Under the pieces are notes generated by a model. The model made no database searches, was not told the origin of the DNA, and saw nothing but the letters and a program-made list of their open reading frames with translations. A DNA stretch of 49,540 nucleotides from Firmicutes bacterium ADurb.Bin182 (lineage in GTDB: Bacteria; Bacillota; Clostridia; Christensenellales; CAG-138), in contig MWCU01000111.1 in NCBI GenBank assembly GCA_002070205.1, positions 1-49,540 on the forward strand, written 5' to 3'. Made by a program: the position numbers and the translations under genes. Shown here in pieces: positions 41,311 through 49,540 of the stretch (the first letter of the stretch is position 1; every line of letters begins with the position of its first letter).

Positions 41311-41565
41311 GTGCAAATTTGTCTGGTTGATTTTTGGGAAGAATCGAAGATAACGCTGAAAAACTTTATTAGGGATCGCGTGTCTAATGAGGAAGACGCT
41401 GAAGATATTCTTCAAGACGTGTTTTTAAAACTCATAAGCAACGTAGATAAATTGATCGACAACCAAAAGGTTCATGCTTGGATATATAAGACCACAAGAA
41501 ATGCAATCATTGACTACTATCGTAGGAATCAAAGCAATAATAACGCAACCGGTTTTTCAATGTAA
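41311..41565 (+). pseudogene. Truncated ECF-type sigma factor (SigZ-like), region 2 only
   Basis: 84 residues from a GTG with GGGTGA upstream; the frame also extends to 41293. VDFWEESKITLKNFIRDRVSNEEDAEDILQDVFLKL is region 2.1-2.2 (core binding) and KVHAWIYKTTRNAIIDYYRR is region 2.3-2.4 (-10 recognition). It then ends abruptly at NNNATGFSM. Region 4, which reads the -35, is missing and is not found in the other frames downstream, so this is probably a deletion remnant, although a region-2-only protein could still bind RNA polymerase. SigZ resembles this at the N-terminus; full length is about 170 residues. Confidence 0.65.
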
Positions 41566-41740
41566 AGAAAATGAACATATACAGGCTGTCAAAAACCGCT
41601 TAAGCGGATCATTAAGGGGCTCTAGCGGAAAGCCTTTGAATCTGCAGGACCCCTAATTTTCAATCCGGCGTTGTCGCCGATACGCCCCGTCATCAGCGGC
41701 TTGAAAAACATAACCGTATTGAAACAAGGAGATTATAATT

Positions 41741-42409
41741 ATGGAAGAGCCTATACCGGTTTTGGTAATCATCATTTATGCAGCTGCTATTCTGTTCAGC
41801 ACGGTCTCCGTGTTTCTTGTTGCACGGTCTGTAAAAAAGAGTCGTCAGTACGTCGGCGATCCGTCCAAAAAGGAGGTGGTCATGGGCTTTATCCAATCCG
41901 TTGAGGAGACCAACTGGTTTGTCAACAATCGGCCGGAACTCGCTATCAAGCTGATGATTTTTCCGATGAACGAACCTGTAAAGGTTATTACAGTAAAGCA
42001 GGTCATCAGCTATTTGGATATTCTGAATATACAACCCGGGAAATACGTCAATGTGTCCTACGAAGCAGGCACTTACAGGCATGCGTTTATTGAAGGGCCT
42101 AAGCCGTTCGAAGTAACGGGTGAACCGTTTGACATGAAGTACTTTGACGAAATAAGGGAAAACCTCAAGACGGCATTTTCTTTGGAAACACAAGGGAAGA
42201 TCATATATGCAGAGAAAACGGGAACACTTGTTGACATGCTGCCGGTCTATCGTATCCGGGCAAGCTTTGTTACCGCGGACGGCAAGGCTGTGGAGGGGGA
42301 TACATTTCGGATTTGCAGGCCGTATCTCGCCGGCTTACTCTTTCCCGGTAACATGATAGGTATCGTTTACAATAAACAAACCCCTGCTGTTTTTACTATG
42401 GTAGAATAA
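41741..42409 (+). CDS. Membrane-anchored protein of unknown function
   Basis: 222 residues. One N-terminal membrane segment (VLVIIIYAAAILFSTVSVFLVA, residues about 7-27) is followed by a basic stretch and a soluble, beta-rich domain with repeated patterns (GFIQSVEETNWFVNNRPELAIKL ... GKIIYAEKTGTLVDMLPVYRIRASF). Both halves have the form G-x-I-x-x-x-E-x-T-x(n)-P-x-(L/Y), suggesting two copies of one small barrel. I do not recognise the family. ACAAGGAG at 41725-41732 supports the start. No operon partner. Confidence 0.65.
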   Translation: MEEPIPVLVIIIYAAAILFSTVSVFLVARSVKKSRQYVGDPSKKEVVMGFIQSVEETNWFVNNRPELAIKLMIFPMNEPVKVITVKQVISYLDILNIQPGKYVNVSYEAGTYRHAFIEGPKPFEVTGEPFDMKYFDEIRENLKTAFSLETQGKIIYAEKTGTLVDMLPVYRIRASFVTADGKAVEGDTFRICRPYLAGLLFPGNMIGIVYNKQTPAVFTMVE

Positions 42410-43043
42410 ATGCTGTTTTACACCCCGGCGGACCGCGGCTGATTGAGCCATGCCTCTATTAAACGCAGCCGGCAATTATTAGTATACCGGAAATTATCTT
42501 CAGAGACGTTAAGCCTTATCAACCGGCAAAGCCGAAAGCCAACCTATATAAATTAGAAACTTAAAAGAGCTCAAAGACCGGGGAAAAATCAGGCAGCATA
42601 GCAGGGCGATATGCTGTTTTTTACTTTGAGAAAACAGGTCAAAACAAGCGTTTTTCTTGTGACATAGAGATGAGATTTAGATGTCACAGGTTGGCGGGCA
42701 GTCAGGTTACAATAATGTGTCATCCGGTTTGCTGAATGCGCTTTTTCATTGATTATGGAAATTTCGAAAACGTCGTTTTAGCGACAAAAATAAGCTGTCA
42801 GTCAACAAAAAAAGAGATTGTTGTGGTTATGAATGCGTATCCGCTCCGGAAGCCCCGAAGAATGGGGATGTTTTTATTGGATTGCCTCAAAGAATGCCGG
42901 TTGACAGCCCGGTGCTCTGCGCAGAAAAACGTGACTTTTTTAGGGCAAAAAGTCACTACCCAATGCGCTAAAGACATTTTATTATATTTGTAGACAAGCT
43001 ATTATATGTTTTTTGCCCCCGTTAAGAAAAGGAGTTCAACGGA
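42410..43043. other. Long non-coding gap with inverted repeats, possible IS remnant
   Basis: No supported gene in about 630 bases. It contains a perfect inverted repeat TGTGACAT (42658-42665) / ATGTCACA (42681-42688), an ACAAG/CTTGT stem at 42644-42660 and a perfect 10-base hairpin GTGACTTTTT (42931-42940) / AAAAAGTCAC (42947-42956). The first segment looks like the end of an insertion element, possibly IS21-like, but no transposase is present. An 85-codon frame at 42736-42993 has no ribosome binding site and is not called. Confidence 0.4.
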
Positions 43044-43388
43044 GTGGACCCTAAGCAAAAACGGCCATATAAGGTTCTCCGGGCAGGAGGCCGCAGCTTC
43101 CCCGTTTACCTTGAGTACGATGAGCAGCTTGACGAGAGCTATCCGGCCTATCCCGACTTTGAGGAGCGCCCCGAATACACCGAAGAAGGAAGGCCCTTTG
43201 CCACGGCGGAGCAGGATAGCTGCCCTCATTGCAAGCCGGGCGCCCCGGAGAGGCCCCCGCCCGGAGACTGCGGCGGCTGCGGCTGGTTTTACAGGGAACA
43301 GACTCCTTATGATCTCATCGGCGTGTGCATGTGCGACGCGCTGCGGCGCGAAAATGAAGTCAAATCAGAAAGAGAGGAGACAACATGA
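43044..43388 (+). CDS. Cys-rich hypothetical protein coupled to the surface protein gene
   Basis: 114 residues from a GTG with AAAAGGAG at 43027-43034. No signal peptide; acidic and Pro-rich, with CPHCKPG, CGGCGWFYREQTPYDLIGVCMCDA in the second half, which suggests a small metal-binding fold. I do not recognise it. Its stop overlaps the start of the sortase-anchored surface protein (ATGA), so the two are translationally coupled, suggesting a role in regulating or handling that protein. Confidence 0.6.
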   Translation: MDPKQKRPYKVLRAGGRSFPVYLEYDEQLDESYPAYPDFEERPEYTEEGRPFATAEQDSCPHCKPGAPERPPPGDCGGCGWFYREQTPYDLIGVCMCDALRRENEVKSEREETT

Positions 43389-46216
43389 AAATAAAACGGT
43401 TTTTGAGCGGGCTGATCTTGGCGGCGATCGTGCTGGCACTGATACCCCCCGTCAACGCCAATGCGGATTCGTTTACGTTCAGCGGATTGACGATATCCGG
43501 CGACGACATCACGATGGAAGATCTTGAGTGGAATGAGGGAACGAAACAGCTTACTCTTAAAGCGAAGACGGACGGATACCAATACGTTACCCTCTCGGGA
43601 AATGCGCAGGATAACATCTGCTTTTATGTTGCAGGAAATGCCAGTATCACGCTGGACAACCTGACCATGGACGGACAATACTCTGCAATCACTTTGAGAA
43701 AAGGGGTCGATGTCGGCCTGAATCTGAAAGGCTCAAATACCCTTATTGCCTCGGGTAATTCCTCTGCATTGTATGTCGATGAAACCGCTACTTTGAGTAT
43801 CTGGCCGGTGGAGGGTACTCAAGGCTCACTGTATGTGCAAGGCGGTGAAACCAATCCTGGCATCAGAGTTGTGCACAAGAAGTATGCTGACAGCACAGAG
43901 GCTTATGGCACACTGCATATCCGTGGCGGAACCGTTACCGCGGAGGGCGGTTTTCAAGCGGCGGGCATTGGCGGCGGCAATGGCGAAAGCGGCGGTGATA
44001 TTAACATCTATGGCGGTGTTGTGAATGCTGCCGGCGGCGGAGGAGGTGCGGGCATCGGCGGCGGCAACGGATCGGCAAACGGAGGAAAAATCACGATATC
44101 CGGCGGAACGGTTATCGCCGCCGGCGGCAACGGCGGTGCGGGTATCGGCGGCGGCGACGACGACAGCGACGGAGGTGAGATTTGTATTGATGACGGTTTT
44201 GTCATCGCTGTCGGCGGCGGCTATGCGGCGGGCATCGGCGGCGGAAACAACGGGACAAGCGGGAACATCATTATCACCGGAGGAACGGTTATCGCCTCCG
44301 GCGGCAACGGCGGTGCGGGCATCGGCGGCGGACGTCGCGATAATGAAATCGGAGGAGACGTTAACAATATCAATCTTAAAGGCGGCATCATTTTTGCCTG
44401 CGGAAACCAAGGCGGTGAGGACGTTGGCAAAGGAAGTGGCGGTACAGCCGTCGGTGAAATCTCGATTTCGGGCCATCAGCTAAGCAGTTTTCCCACCGCG
44501 GTCTTTTTACGCAATAACACCATCTCCATCGATTCCGAGTCGATTTACGGAGACTATTTCCATGTCGGTCCGATGAATTATGCGAATATTTCCAAATGCG
44601 GTATTGAACTCTCTGCCCTTTTCCCCGACCCGCCGCCCGAGATTCCGGGAACGATAGAGGGTAAGAACGGCAGTGAATGGCTCAAAGACCTTTGGGAAGG
44701 TCAACGCGATATCTGGTCAATAGTTACCGAAAACGAAATAGGCGCGTATCTCTGGCTCAAGACGATTAAATATTACGATTCTAAGGTCGACGGCTCGTTA
44801 GTGTTTGAGCAGCACCAGCACAAGGGCACCACAGGTAAAATATTAGACGGCAGCATCGTAAGCGATCGGGGATTTACGTTTGATAAATGGGAAACGGACG
44901 AAGGAACGATGTACAATCCGGGAGATGACCATAAGTTCGATTCCGATCTCAACCTTTACGCCAAATGGTCGTCTGAACCGGTGGAGTACAGTATCGGCTA
45001 CGATCTTGACGGCGGTTCGGTCAGCCCGGAAAACCCCGAAATATATACCATTTTGACCGATGATATCACGCTGAACAACCCGACCAAGGAAGGCTATGAC
45101 TTCATTGGATGGACTGAGGGCGATACAGGAGTACCGGTGATGGAAGTAATCATTAAAAAAGGTTCCACCGGCAATCGTTTTTACAAGGCTCACTGGACGC
45201 CGATTGAATATAAAATCAACTATAAGTTGAATGGGGGTACGGTCAGCCCGGACAACCCTGAAATATATACCATTTTGACCGATGATATCACGCTGAACAA
45301 CCCGACCAAGGAAGGCTATGACTTCATCGGATGGACGGAAGAGGGCGTTACAGACGAACCGGTGATGGAAGTTATCATCCGGAAAGGTTCCACAGGTGAC
45401 CGGACATACGTCGCTCATTGGATAGGCTACCCCTTCCGTACGCTCACAGACAGCGAGACGGGCATATCCGTATCCGGCTATATACGCGAGGATGCGGTCC
45501 TGACGGTGGATGATATGGAGCTGCACGACGACCCTTTCTGCAACGAGATCCGGCGGTTGATGAACGACGACGATTACGTGCTCCTGCTGGGCAAGGATAT
45601 ATCGCTCTCTGAGGGTTTCAAAGGCACGCTGACTGTCACGATGCCTGTGGGCATGCGCTGCAACGGGAAGACCGTTTCCATACTTCACTGCACGGGCTTA
45701 ACGCTTCAAAAGTATACCGCAAAGGTGGCGGACGGGAAAGCCGTTTTTAACGTGATAAGCCTCTCGCCTTTCGCGGTATTTGCGAAGGCTCCCTCGGCAC
45801 ACGATTATGATCCGCCCACGGTCGTGACTGTTTCCGTGACGAACGTTTTGGCCGGGAGCGCGACGCTGAGCGGCAACGTGACAGCAAGCGGCGGCGCGGA
45901 GGTGATTGAGCGCGGCTTTGTTTACGGGACCGATCCGGACCCTGTTATCGGCAGACCGGGCGCCATACAGATTCGTTCGGGCAGCGGTTTGGGAGGCTTC
46001 ACAGCGAAGCTGACAGGCCTTCGTCCGAATACCGTCTATTATGTGCGCGCATATGCGGTAAACCGCGAAGGTACTTCCTACGGTGCGGTGTTGAGTTTCA
46101 CAGTTCCGGTCGATATCCCCAAAACCGGCGGCTCGGCAATGCCCTGGGGCTTTGTGCTGATTGGGCTGGCCGCAGCCTGCTCGGTTTATGCGGCAATGAG
46201 GCGGCGCAAGGCATAG
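43385..46216 (+). CDS. Sortase-anchored surface protein with Gly-rich beta-helix and InlB B-repeats
   Basis: 943 residues. A signal peptide (about 1-27, FLSGLILAAIVLALIPPVNANA) is followed by a parallel beta-helix-like part; residues about 175-365 hold six or more Gly-rich turns of the type GGAGIGGGNG / GGTVIAAGG. Three InlB B-repeat (Flg_new) units lie at about 495-680 (LYAKW; YDLDGGSVSPENPEIYTI...GWTE; YKLNGGTVSPDNPEIYTI...GWTE). An Fn3-like domain covers about 815-910, then IPKTGGSAMPWG, a hydrophobic segment and RRRKA, a sortase signal of the xPxTG type. The protein should be attached to the cell wall and act as an adhesin-like surface protein; the ligand is unknown. Second gene of a coupled pair. 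Confidence 0.85.
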   Translation: MKIKRFLSGLILAAIVLALIPPVNANADSFTFSGLTISGDDITMEDLEWNEGTKQLTLKAKTDGYQYVTLSGNAQDNICFYVAGNASITLDNLTMDGQYSAITLRKGVDVGLNLKGSNTLIASGNSSALYVDETATLSIWPVEGTQGSLYVQGGETNPGIRVVHKKYADSTEAYGTLHIRGGTVTAEGGFQAAGIGGGNGESGGDINIYGGVVNAAGGGGGAGIGGGNGSANGGKITISGGTVIAAGGNGGAGIGGGDDDSDGGEICIDDGFVIAVGGGYAAGIGGGNNGTSGNIIITGGTVIASGGNGGAGIGGGRRDNEIGGDVNNINLKGGIIFACGNQGGEDVGKGSGGTAVGEISISGHQLSSFPTAVFLRNNTISIDSESIYGDYFHVGPMNYANISKCGIELSALFPDPPPEIPGTIEGKNGSEWLKDLWEGQRDIWSIVTENEIGAYLWLKTIKYYDSKVDGSLVFEQHQHKGTTGKILDGSIVSDRGFTFDKWETDEGTMYNPGDDHKFDSDLNLYAKWSSEPVEYSIGYDLDGGSVSPENPEIYTILTDDITLNNPTKEGYDFIGWTEGDTGVPVMEVIIKKGSTGNRFYKAHWTPIEYKINYKLNGGTVSPDNPEIYTILTDDITLNNPTKEGYDFIGWTEEGVTDEPVMEVIIRKGSTGDRTYVAHWIGYPFRTLTDSETGISVSGYIREDAVLTVDDMELHDDPFCNEIRRLMNDDDYVLLLGKDISLSEGFKGTLTVTMPVGMRCNGKTVSILHCTGLTLQKYTAKVADGKAVFNVISLSPFAVFAKAPSAHDYDPPTVVTVSVTNVLAGSATLSGNVTASGGAEVIERGFVYGTDPDPVIGRPGAIQIRSGSGLGGFTAKLTGLRPNTVYYVRAYAVNREGTSYGAVLSFTVPVDIPKTGGSAMPWGFVLIGLAAACSVYAAMRRRKA
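45038..45326 (+). repeat. 67-bp identical direct repeat inside the surface protein gene
   Basis: Positions 45038-45104 and 45260-45326 are identical (both begin GAAATATATACCATTTTG), encoding the shared part of two InlB B-repeats. Such identity over the synonymous sites indicates recent duplication or gene conversion. Confidence 0.85.
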
Positions 46217-46232
46217 AACACTGTATGAGAAA

Positions 46233-46273
46233 AGGACGAGGGCATCACGCCTTCGTCCTGTTTGTTCTTTAAT
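46233..46273 (+). terminator. Intrinsic terminator of the surface protein operon
   Basis: AGGACGAGGGC (46233-46243), loop ATCAC, GCCTTCGTCCT (46249-46259), then GTTTGTTCTTT. It lies 17 bases after the stop codon. Confidence 0.8.
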
Positions 46274-46356
46274 GCAGTCCTCCTTATGTTGACGGCTGAA
46301 TATATAAGTGTTACATTTATTTTGTCTTCTCAACTATTAGGTATAATCAGGCTTCT

Positions 46357-46681
46357 GGTGACGGACGATGATCGCAGCTTTGCGGAAGAAGCATTGTGCG
46401 GAAGAATTATTGATACTCCCGGACATACTGCCGATTCTGTTTCGCTTATTTTTAATGATGGATCACTTTTTTGCGGCGACGCTGCAATGAACGGGTTGCC
46501 CAGTCTGAACAGGATTACCATATGGGCAGAAGATAAAGAGTCATTTTTGCAGTCCTGGCTGACTACCATCTCGATGAAACCGAAAAAGATATACCCGGGC
46601 CACGGAAAACCTTTTGATTATTCGGAACTTAACGGCAACCTCGAAAAAGCAAGAAGGATCAAGACGTATACACTCAGATGA
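46357..46681 (+). pseudogene. Metallo-beta-lactamase-fold hydrolase, C-terminal fragment
   Basis: From about 46357 the frame gives VTDDDRSFAEEALCGRIIDTPGHTADSVSLIF, with the PGHT zinc-ligand motif, then GSLFCGDAAMNG (metal-bridging Asp) and KIYPGHGKPFDY (last His). The N-terminal HxHxDH motif is missing; the open frame continues upstream to 46262 without homologous character. A truncated glyoxalase II-like gene. No ribosome binding site. Confidence 0.65.
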
Positions 46682-46754
46682 AAGTTATGGCCAATAAGGG
46701 AGTCAACCGTGTGACGGGAGTAAGCGCAGGAATTGCCGGGAGGCATAAGTGCGT

Positions 46755-46781
46755 AGCATAAAAGAACCGTTCCTCTATGCT
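46755..46781 (+). repeat. REP-like hairpin, AAGAACCGTTCC core
   Basis: AGCATA (46755-46760) / TATGCT (46776-46781) enclose AAAGAACCGTTCCTC. A member of the same AGAACCGT family as 549, 778, 1747 and 35685. Confidence 0.55.
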
Positions 46782-47114
46782 CGCTCGATCTTTGCTATAT
46801 ACACCTTTCTTATGGCGTTTTTGGTACAGACTTATTACATTTTCCAACCGAGACTTCAAATTAATAAGATTTGTGCTATAATCTCTAATGTATACTACTT
46901 AAAGATATTATAGTTCTAAGCTGAAAAGATGGCATGTAAATGTATTAATAGACCATAATTTTGTATATGGAATATTGGATGATAACAATTAGAAACCTTA
47001 AGTGACCAAAAGATTATAACCTACTGAGAATCATAATATGAGCTTTCAGACGTACTTTAGTCGGCTTTGAGCAGAAAGCAAGAGATAAAGCGCAACCTAT
47101 TATTGGGGGTTAAA
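46782..47114 (+). promoter_or_regulatory. AT-rich leader with extended -10 promoter
   Basis: TGCTATAAT at 46874-46882 is an extended -10; the -35 is weak. The remaining 230 bases up to the next gene hold no ORF or clear hairpin. This may be the start of transcription for the large gene at 47115. Confidence 0.4.
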
Positions 47115-49540
47115 ATGGCTGTTTCCAATCTGGCTCCTTTTATTAAGCTCAAATCTCGTATTCTTAAAGAGCTGCCTGTAAAAAAATTAATCGGTGATAT
47201 CGTAATTAACGAGGAAGAGTATAAGATACTTATTGATTATTTGAAGAATCATTATCGGAGAATTGTCAGCGGTGTTTCTGAACCGGATCCTATTTTGGCG
47301 GTAGCGCTTGTTCAAATAGGTATTCGTTATTACGATGGTGGTTACTGGCCTCATGTGGCGAATGAGTTGGGGTTAAGTCTATTACCGGCAAACCATCAAA
47401 TCTGCATAGGTGATGCGTTTTATAAAACACTTATCCGCTTTGATAGACTTAGGTTGGCGCGGGGTGAATATGTAAAAAATATTTTAATGCATGGTTTTGT
47501 ATCTAATCATTACTCAGATGCCTTCTTTAATTTTCTCTTTGCTTTTTATCGTATCGATTTAGAACGCGATCTCTCCCGCTTGAATAGATCTATGGTGGCT
47601 GATTTGTTCGATGTTATGGTTAGAAACGATAATACCGGAAGAACTTATTGGCTAGTGCAGCAAACAGTAGACGCAATTCGCACCAACCAGAAAGGGACTA
47701 AAATCCGTATAAGAAGACTTCTGCGTTTAATTGACAAATGCTTTTGGGATCAAATAGTACCCACTAACGCTACCAACCGCCTGACCCAGAATTTTATCAA
47801 ATGGCAAGCTGAATCTGACGCTTTCCAGGTTTACATGAATGAATATCATGGCGGGCATCAGTGCGGTAGAAGAACTAAGAGCTTTTCTACACCGCATCTG
47901 GTTTGCGATTTACTCAATACGACTTTTTCGTTAGTCTTGCCTACGCAACTTATCAAATTTGATTATATAGAATCCCTCACTTGGGAAATCATGCATGACG
48001 GAAAAATTGAACAATTTAGTGTGGGATCATATCAAGGCGTGACGGGATTAAAAACGGAAGAACTTTGCATTCCCATTTCACACAAATACGTGTTTTCAGA
48101 GTACGAAATTGAACTGAGTAGCGGTGGAACGAGGCTAAAACGGTTTATTATTAAGAGCGATTGTGCCAGATTTTTCGGAAAGGACGGCGTGTTCATTCTG
48201 CCAAATTCACTCCCGGTTGGAGAGGTCTATGCAATTACCCATTTCGATGATTTGATTGTATCGGAAGGTTATTCGGATAGCGAGAGGAGAGGTACGCTAA
48301 CGCTATATTATTTTGATTTCCAGCATGGTGACATTTTACGAATGCCTAACGGGAAGCCGCTGTCCATCGGGAAAAAGATTGAGGAAGGTATATTGCCTCG
48401 CGGGCTAGTTACAGGTGCTTGTGCGATTATTAAAAATGATCGTTTTCCAATATATAAACAATCTCCTACGATGCTTATTAAAATGTTGCCTTCGCGGGCA
48501 GTCGGAACGTTAATTGTAGTCAATGAAAAACAATACAGGCTTTTTGATGAGCAAGCGGTTAAAATTGATTTACACGACAGAACAAACGAAGTTGGTTATA
48601 TTATCAGGCTAGCTGATTATGGCTGTGAATCGGATGGCATCTATGAGGTACTGATTGATGTTCCAAACGACCGAACAAATCGTTACGTTAGATTTGCGTT
48701 ATTAAATTCTTTTCAGTTTGAATTTGAAGACGCACCTTATATTTTTAGTTCACGTGGAACGATTCGACTCTCTGATAGTTTGAACATCACTTCTGTTAAT
48801 TTTGTCAATCAAAAGCTTAAAGGCGAGAATGTGTTTAATTTTGAAATCGATCCAAAAGAAGATTATATTTCCTTCTTACTAAAGGTCAATGATAAGATTA
48901 TACCCATCAATATCAGCGTACCGGCGTTTAGATGGAAGTTTGATGATGGAACATGGGAAATTTCTAAGCCTTCGGAGTTATGGCACAGTGATTTCCCGAA
49001 AATGATCTATATTAAATATCCTAATGATCAGATTATCTTAAGCTTGGATGATGATAATAGCATCGAGGATGATATTGACCAGTATCAGGTATTCAATATC
49101 AGAAAAGAAAAGCAGCTGTTCGAATGCGATATGACTCGATTTAAGACCTGGCTTGGGCGTACTAAAGAAATCAGAGTGCTCTATCTGGATTTTCCGGATA
49201 ATCGGAAAGAATTTTTTCAAGTTTTAACTAAAAGTCGCATCTCGTCTTGCTTAATACGCGGTGATTACGAAAGAGATCTGATTATCTGTGAGTTTGACAT
49301 TATCGGAAATTCCCGCTACTTTGTAGATATTTCTTTTTGTAAGCGGCTGATAATTGAAAAAGCAGAAATCCAGAAAGGTAAGCTGGAATTGCCTGTAGAA
49401 ATTGGCAGCGGCCGCTATATAGTTTTTGTATATGAGCAGGATGTCGACGATACAGGTTTTGGTGATCCTGTATATTTGCCTATCGCAAAGTATGAAAAAG
49501 AGATTTTAAATCCTTATGATTTGACGGGGAAGAGCATACA
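47115..49540 (+). CDS. Very large protein of unknown function, runs off the window
   Basis: ATG at 47115 with GGGGG at 47105-47109; the frame stays open for 808 codons to the last base, so the 3' end is missing. It begins MAVSNLAPFIKLKSRILKEL and has an alpha-helical N-terminal part (about 1-270) with IRYYDGGYWPHVANELGL, YVKNILMHGFVSNHYSDAFF and FYRIDLERDL. From about 300 it is beta-rich, with a run of Ig-like or beta-sandwich units (WEIMHDGKIEQFSVGSY; VPAFRWKFDDGTWEISKPS; DMTRFKTWLGRTKEIRVLYLDFPD). No signal peptide, membrane segment or catalytic motif I recognise. Large genes of this build often sit in defence or mobile clusters, but that is only an impression. AT-rich, with a codon use unlike the eut region. 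Confidence 0.75.
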   Translation, partial: MAVSNLAPFIKLKSRILKELPVKKLIGDIVINEEEYKILIDYLKNHYRRIVSGVSEPDPILAVALVQIGIRYYDGGYWPHVANELGLSLLPANHQICIGDAFYKTLIRFDRLRLARGEYVKNILMHGFVSNHYSDAFFNFLFAFYRIDLERDLSRLNRSMVADLFDVMVRNDNTGRTYWLVQQTVDAIRTNQKGTKIRIRRLLRLIDKCFWDQIVPTNATNRLTQNFIKWQAESDAFQVYMNEYHGGHQCGRRTKSFSTPHLVCDLLNTTFSLVLPTQLIKFDYIESLTWEIMHDGKIEQFSVGSYQGVTGLKTEELCIPISHKYVFSEYEIELSSGGTRLKRFIIKSDCARFFGKDGVFILPNSLPVGEVYAITHFDDLIVSEGYSDSERRGTLTLYYFDFQHGDILRMPNGKPLSIGKKIEEGILPRGLVTGACAIIKNDRFPIYKQSPTMLIKMLPSRAVGTLIVVNEKQYRLFDEQAVKIDLHDRTNEVGYIIRLADYGCESDGIYEVLIDVPNDRTNRYVRFALLNSFQFEFEDAPYIFSSRGTIRLSDSLNITSVNFVNQKLKGENVFNFEIDPKEDYISFLLKVNDKIIPINISVPAFRWKFDDGTWEISKPSELWHSDFPKMIYIKYPNDQIILSLDDDNSIEDDIDQYQVFNIRKEKQLFECDMTRFKTWLGRTKEIRVLYLDFPDNRKEFFQVLTKSRISSCLIRGDYERDLIICEFDIIGNSRYFVDISFCKRLIIEKAEIQKGKLELPVEIGSGRYIVFVYEQDVDDTGFGDPVYLPIAKYEKEILNPYDLTGKSI

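Noticed and set aside
42736..42993. 85-codon frame in the gap before the Cys-rich gene
   Set aside because: No ribosome binding site, and the later part overlaps a perfect hairpin.
43826..44483. Long alternative frames in both strands of the Gly-rich repeat region
   Set aside because: Repetitive GC-rich codons keep several frames open by chance; only the 943-residue frame has a signal peptide and anchor.

Overview
The window looks like a chromosomal segment of an anaerobic member of the Clostridia (Bacillota). The support is AGGAGG-type ribosome binding sites, several GTG and TTG starts, a cobalamin-dependent ethanolamine microcompartment run by an EutW/EutV-type (ANTAR) system, ferredoxin-rich arsenic genes with a DUF2703 protein, and an IPKTG sortase substrate. 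Base composition is mosaic: the eut block (about 13-24 kb) is clearly GC-richer than the 0-6 kb, 33-42 kb and 47-49.5 kb segments.

Layout. 1-2 kb: an IS1182-like transposase tail, a decayed IS200-like (TnpA-REP/RAYT) gene with REP hairpins, and a CPBP protease. 2-8 kb: a QueG-like Fe-S protein, a LysR regulator divergent from a membrane protein plus cation/proton antiporter, an aldo/keto reductase and a solo B3/B4-domain protein. 8-13 kb: an unstable cell-surface region with a Cys/His-rich zinc-ribbon protein and two remnants of its family, a leucine-rich-repeat lipoprotein, a small CxxC lipoprotein, and several frameshifted or decayed genes. 13.1-23.9 kb: a 13-gene ethanolamine operon, eutA-B-C-L-E-M-T, pduL-like, eutN, pduS-like, pduT-like, eutS, eutP. 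23.9-25.7 kb: convergent sensor kinase and response regulator genes. 25.8-30 kb: a second unit encoding an isochorismatase-fold amidase, a class-C-like serine hydrolase and an APC permease. 30-34.6 kb: methyltransferase, GNAT, NhaC antiporter, TetR and flavodoxin. 35-41.3 kb: a dead histidine kinase followed by ars genes (arsD, arsA, DUF2703, arsC, two ferredoxins) and a MarR-ArsP-type permease-Cys-rich peptide unit. 41.3-46.7 kb: a truncated sigma factor, a membrane-anchored unknown, and a Cys-rich protein coupled to a sortase-anchored surface protein. 47.1 kb to the end: a large unknown ORF of at least 808 codons that runs off the window.

How it fits together. Both the eut operon (leader 13223-13415) and the amidase-hydrolase-permease operon (leader about 25835-26118) carry the same RNA arrangement: two small hexaloop hairpins, the second overlapping an intrinsic terminator. 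This is the architecture recognised by ANTAR antitermination proteins. The response regulator encoded between the two units has two ANTAR-like domains in one chain, spaced exactly 50 residues apart. The inference is that ethanolamine sensing switches on both the microcompartment and a set of import and hydrolysis genes. No eutH permease is present, so the APC permease could bring in ethanolamine or a conjugate that the two hydrolases cleave. This is the best candidate for an undescribed system here; the microcompartment itself is a known type.
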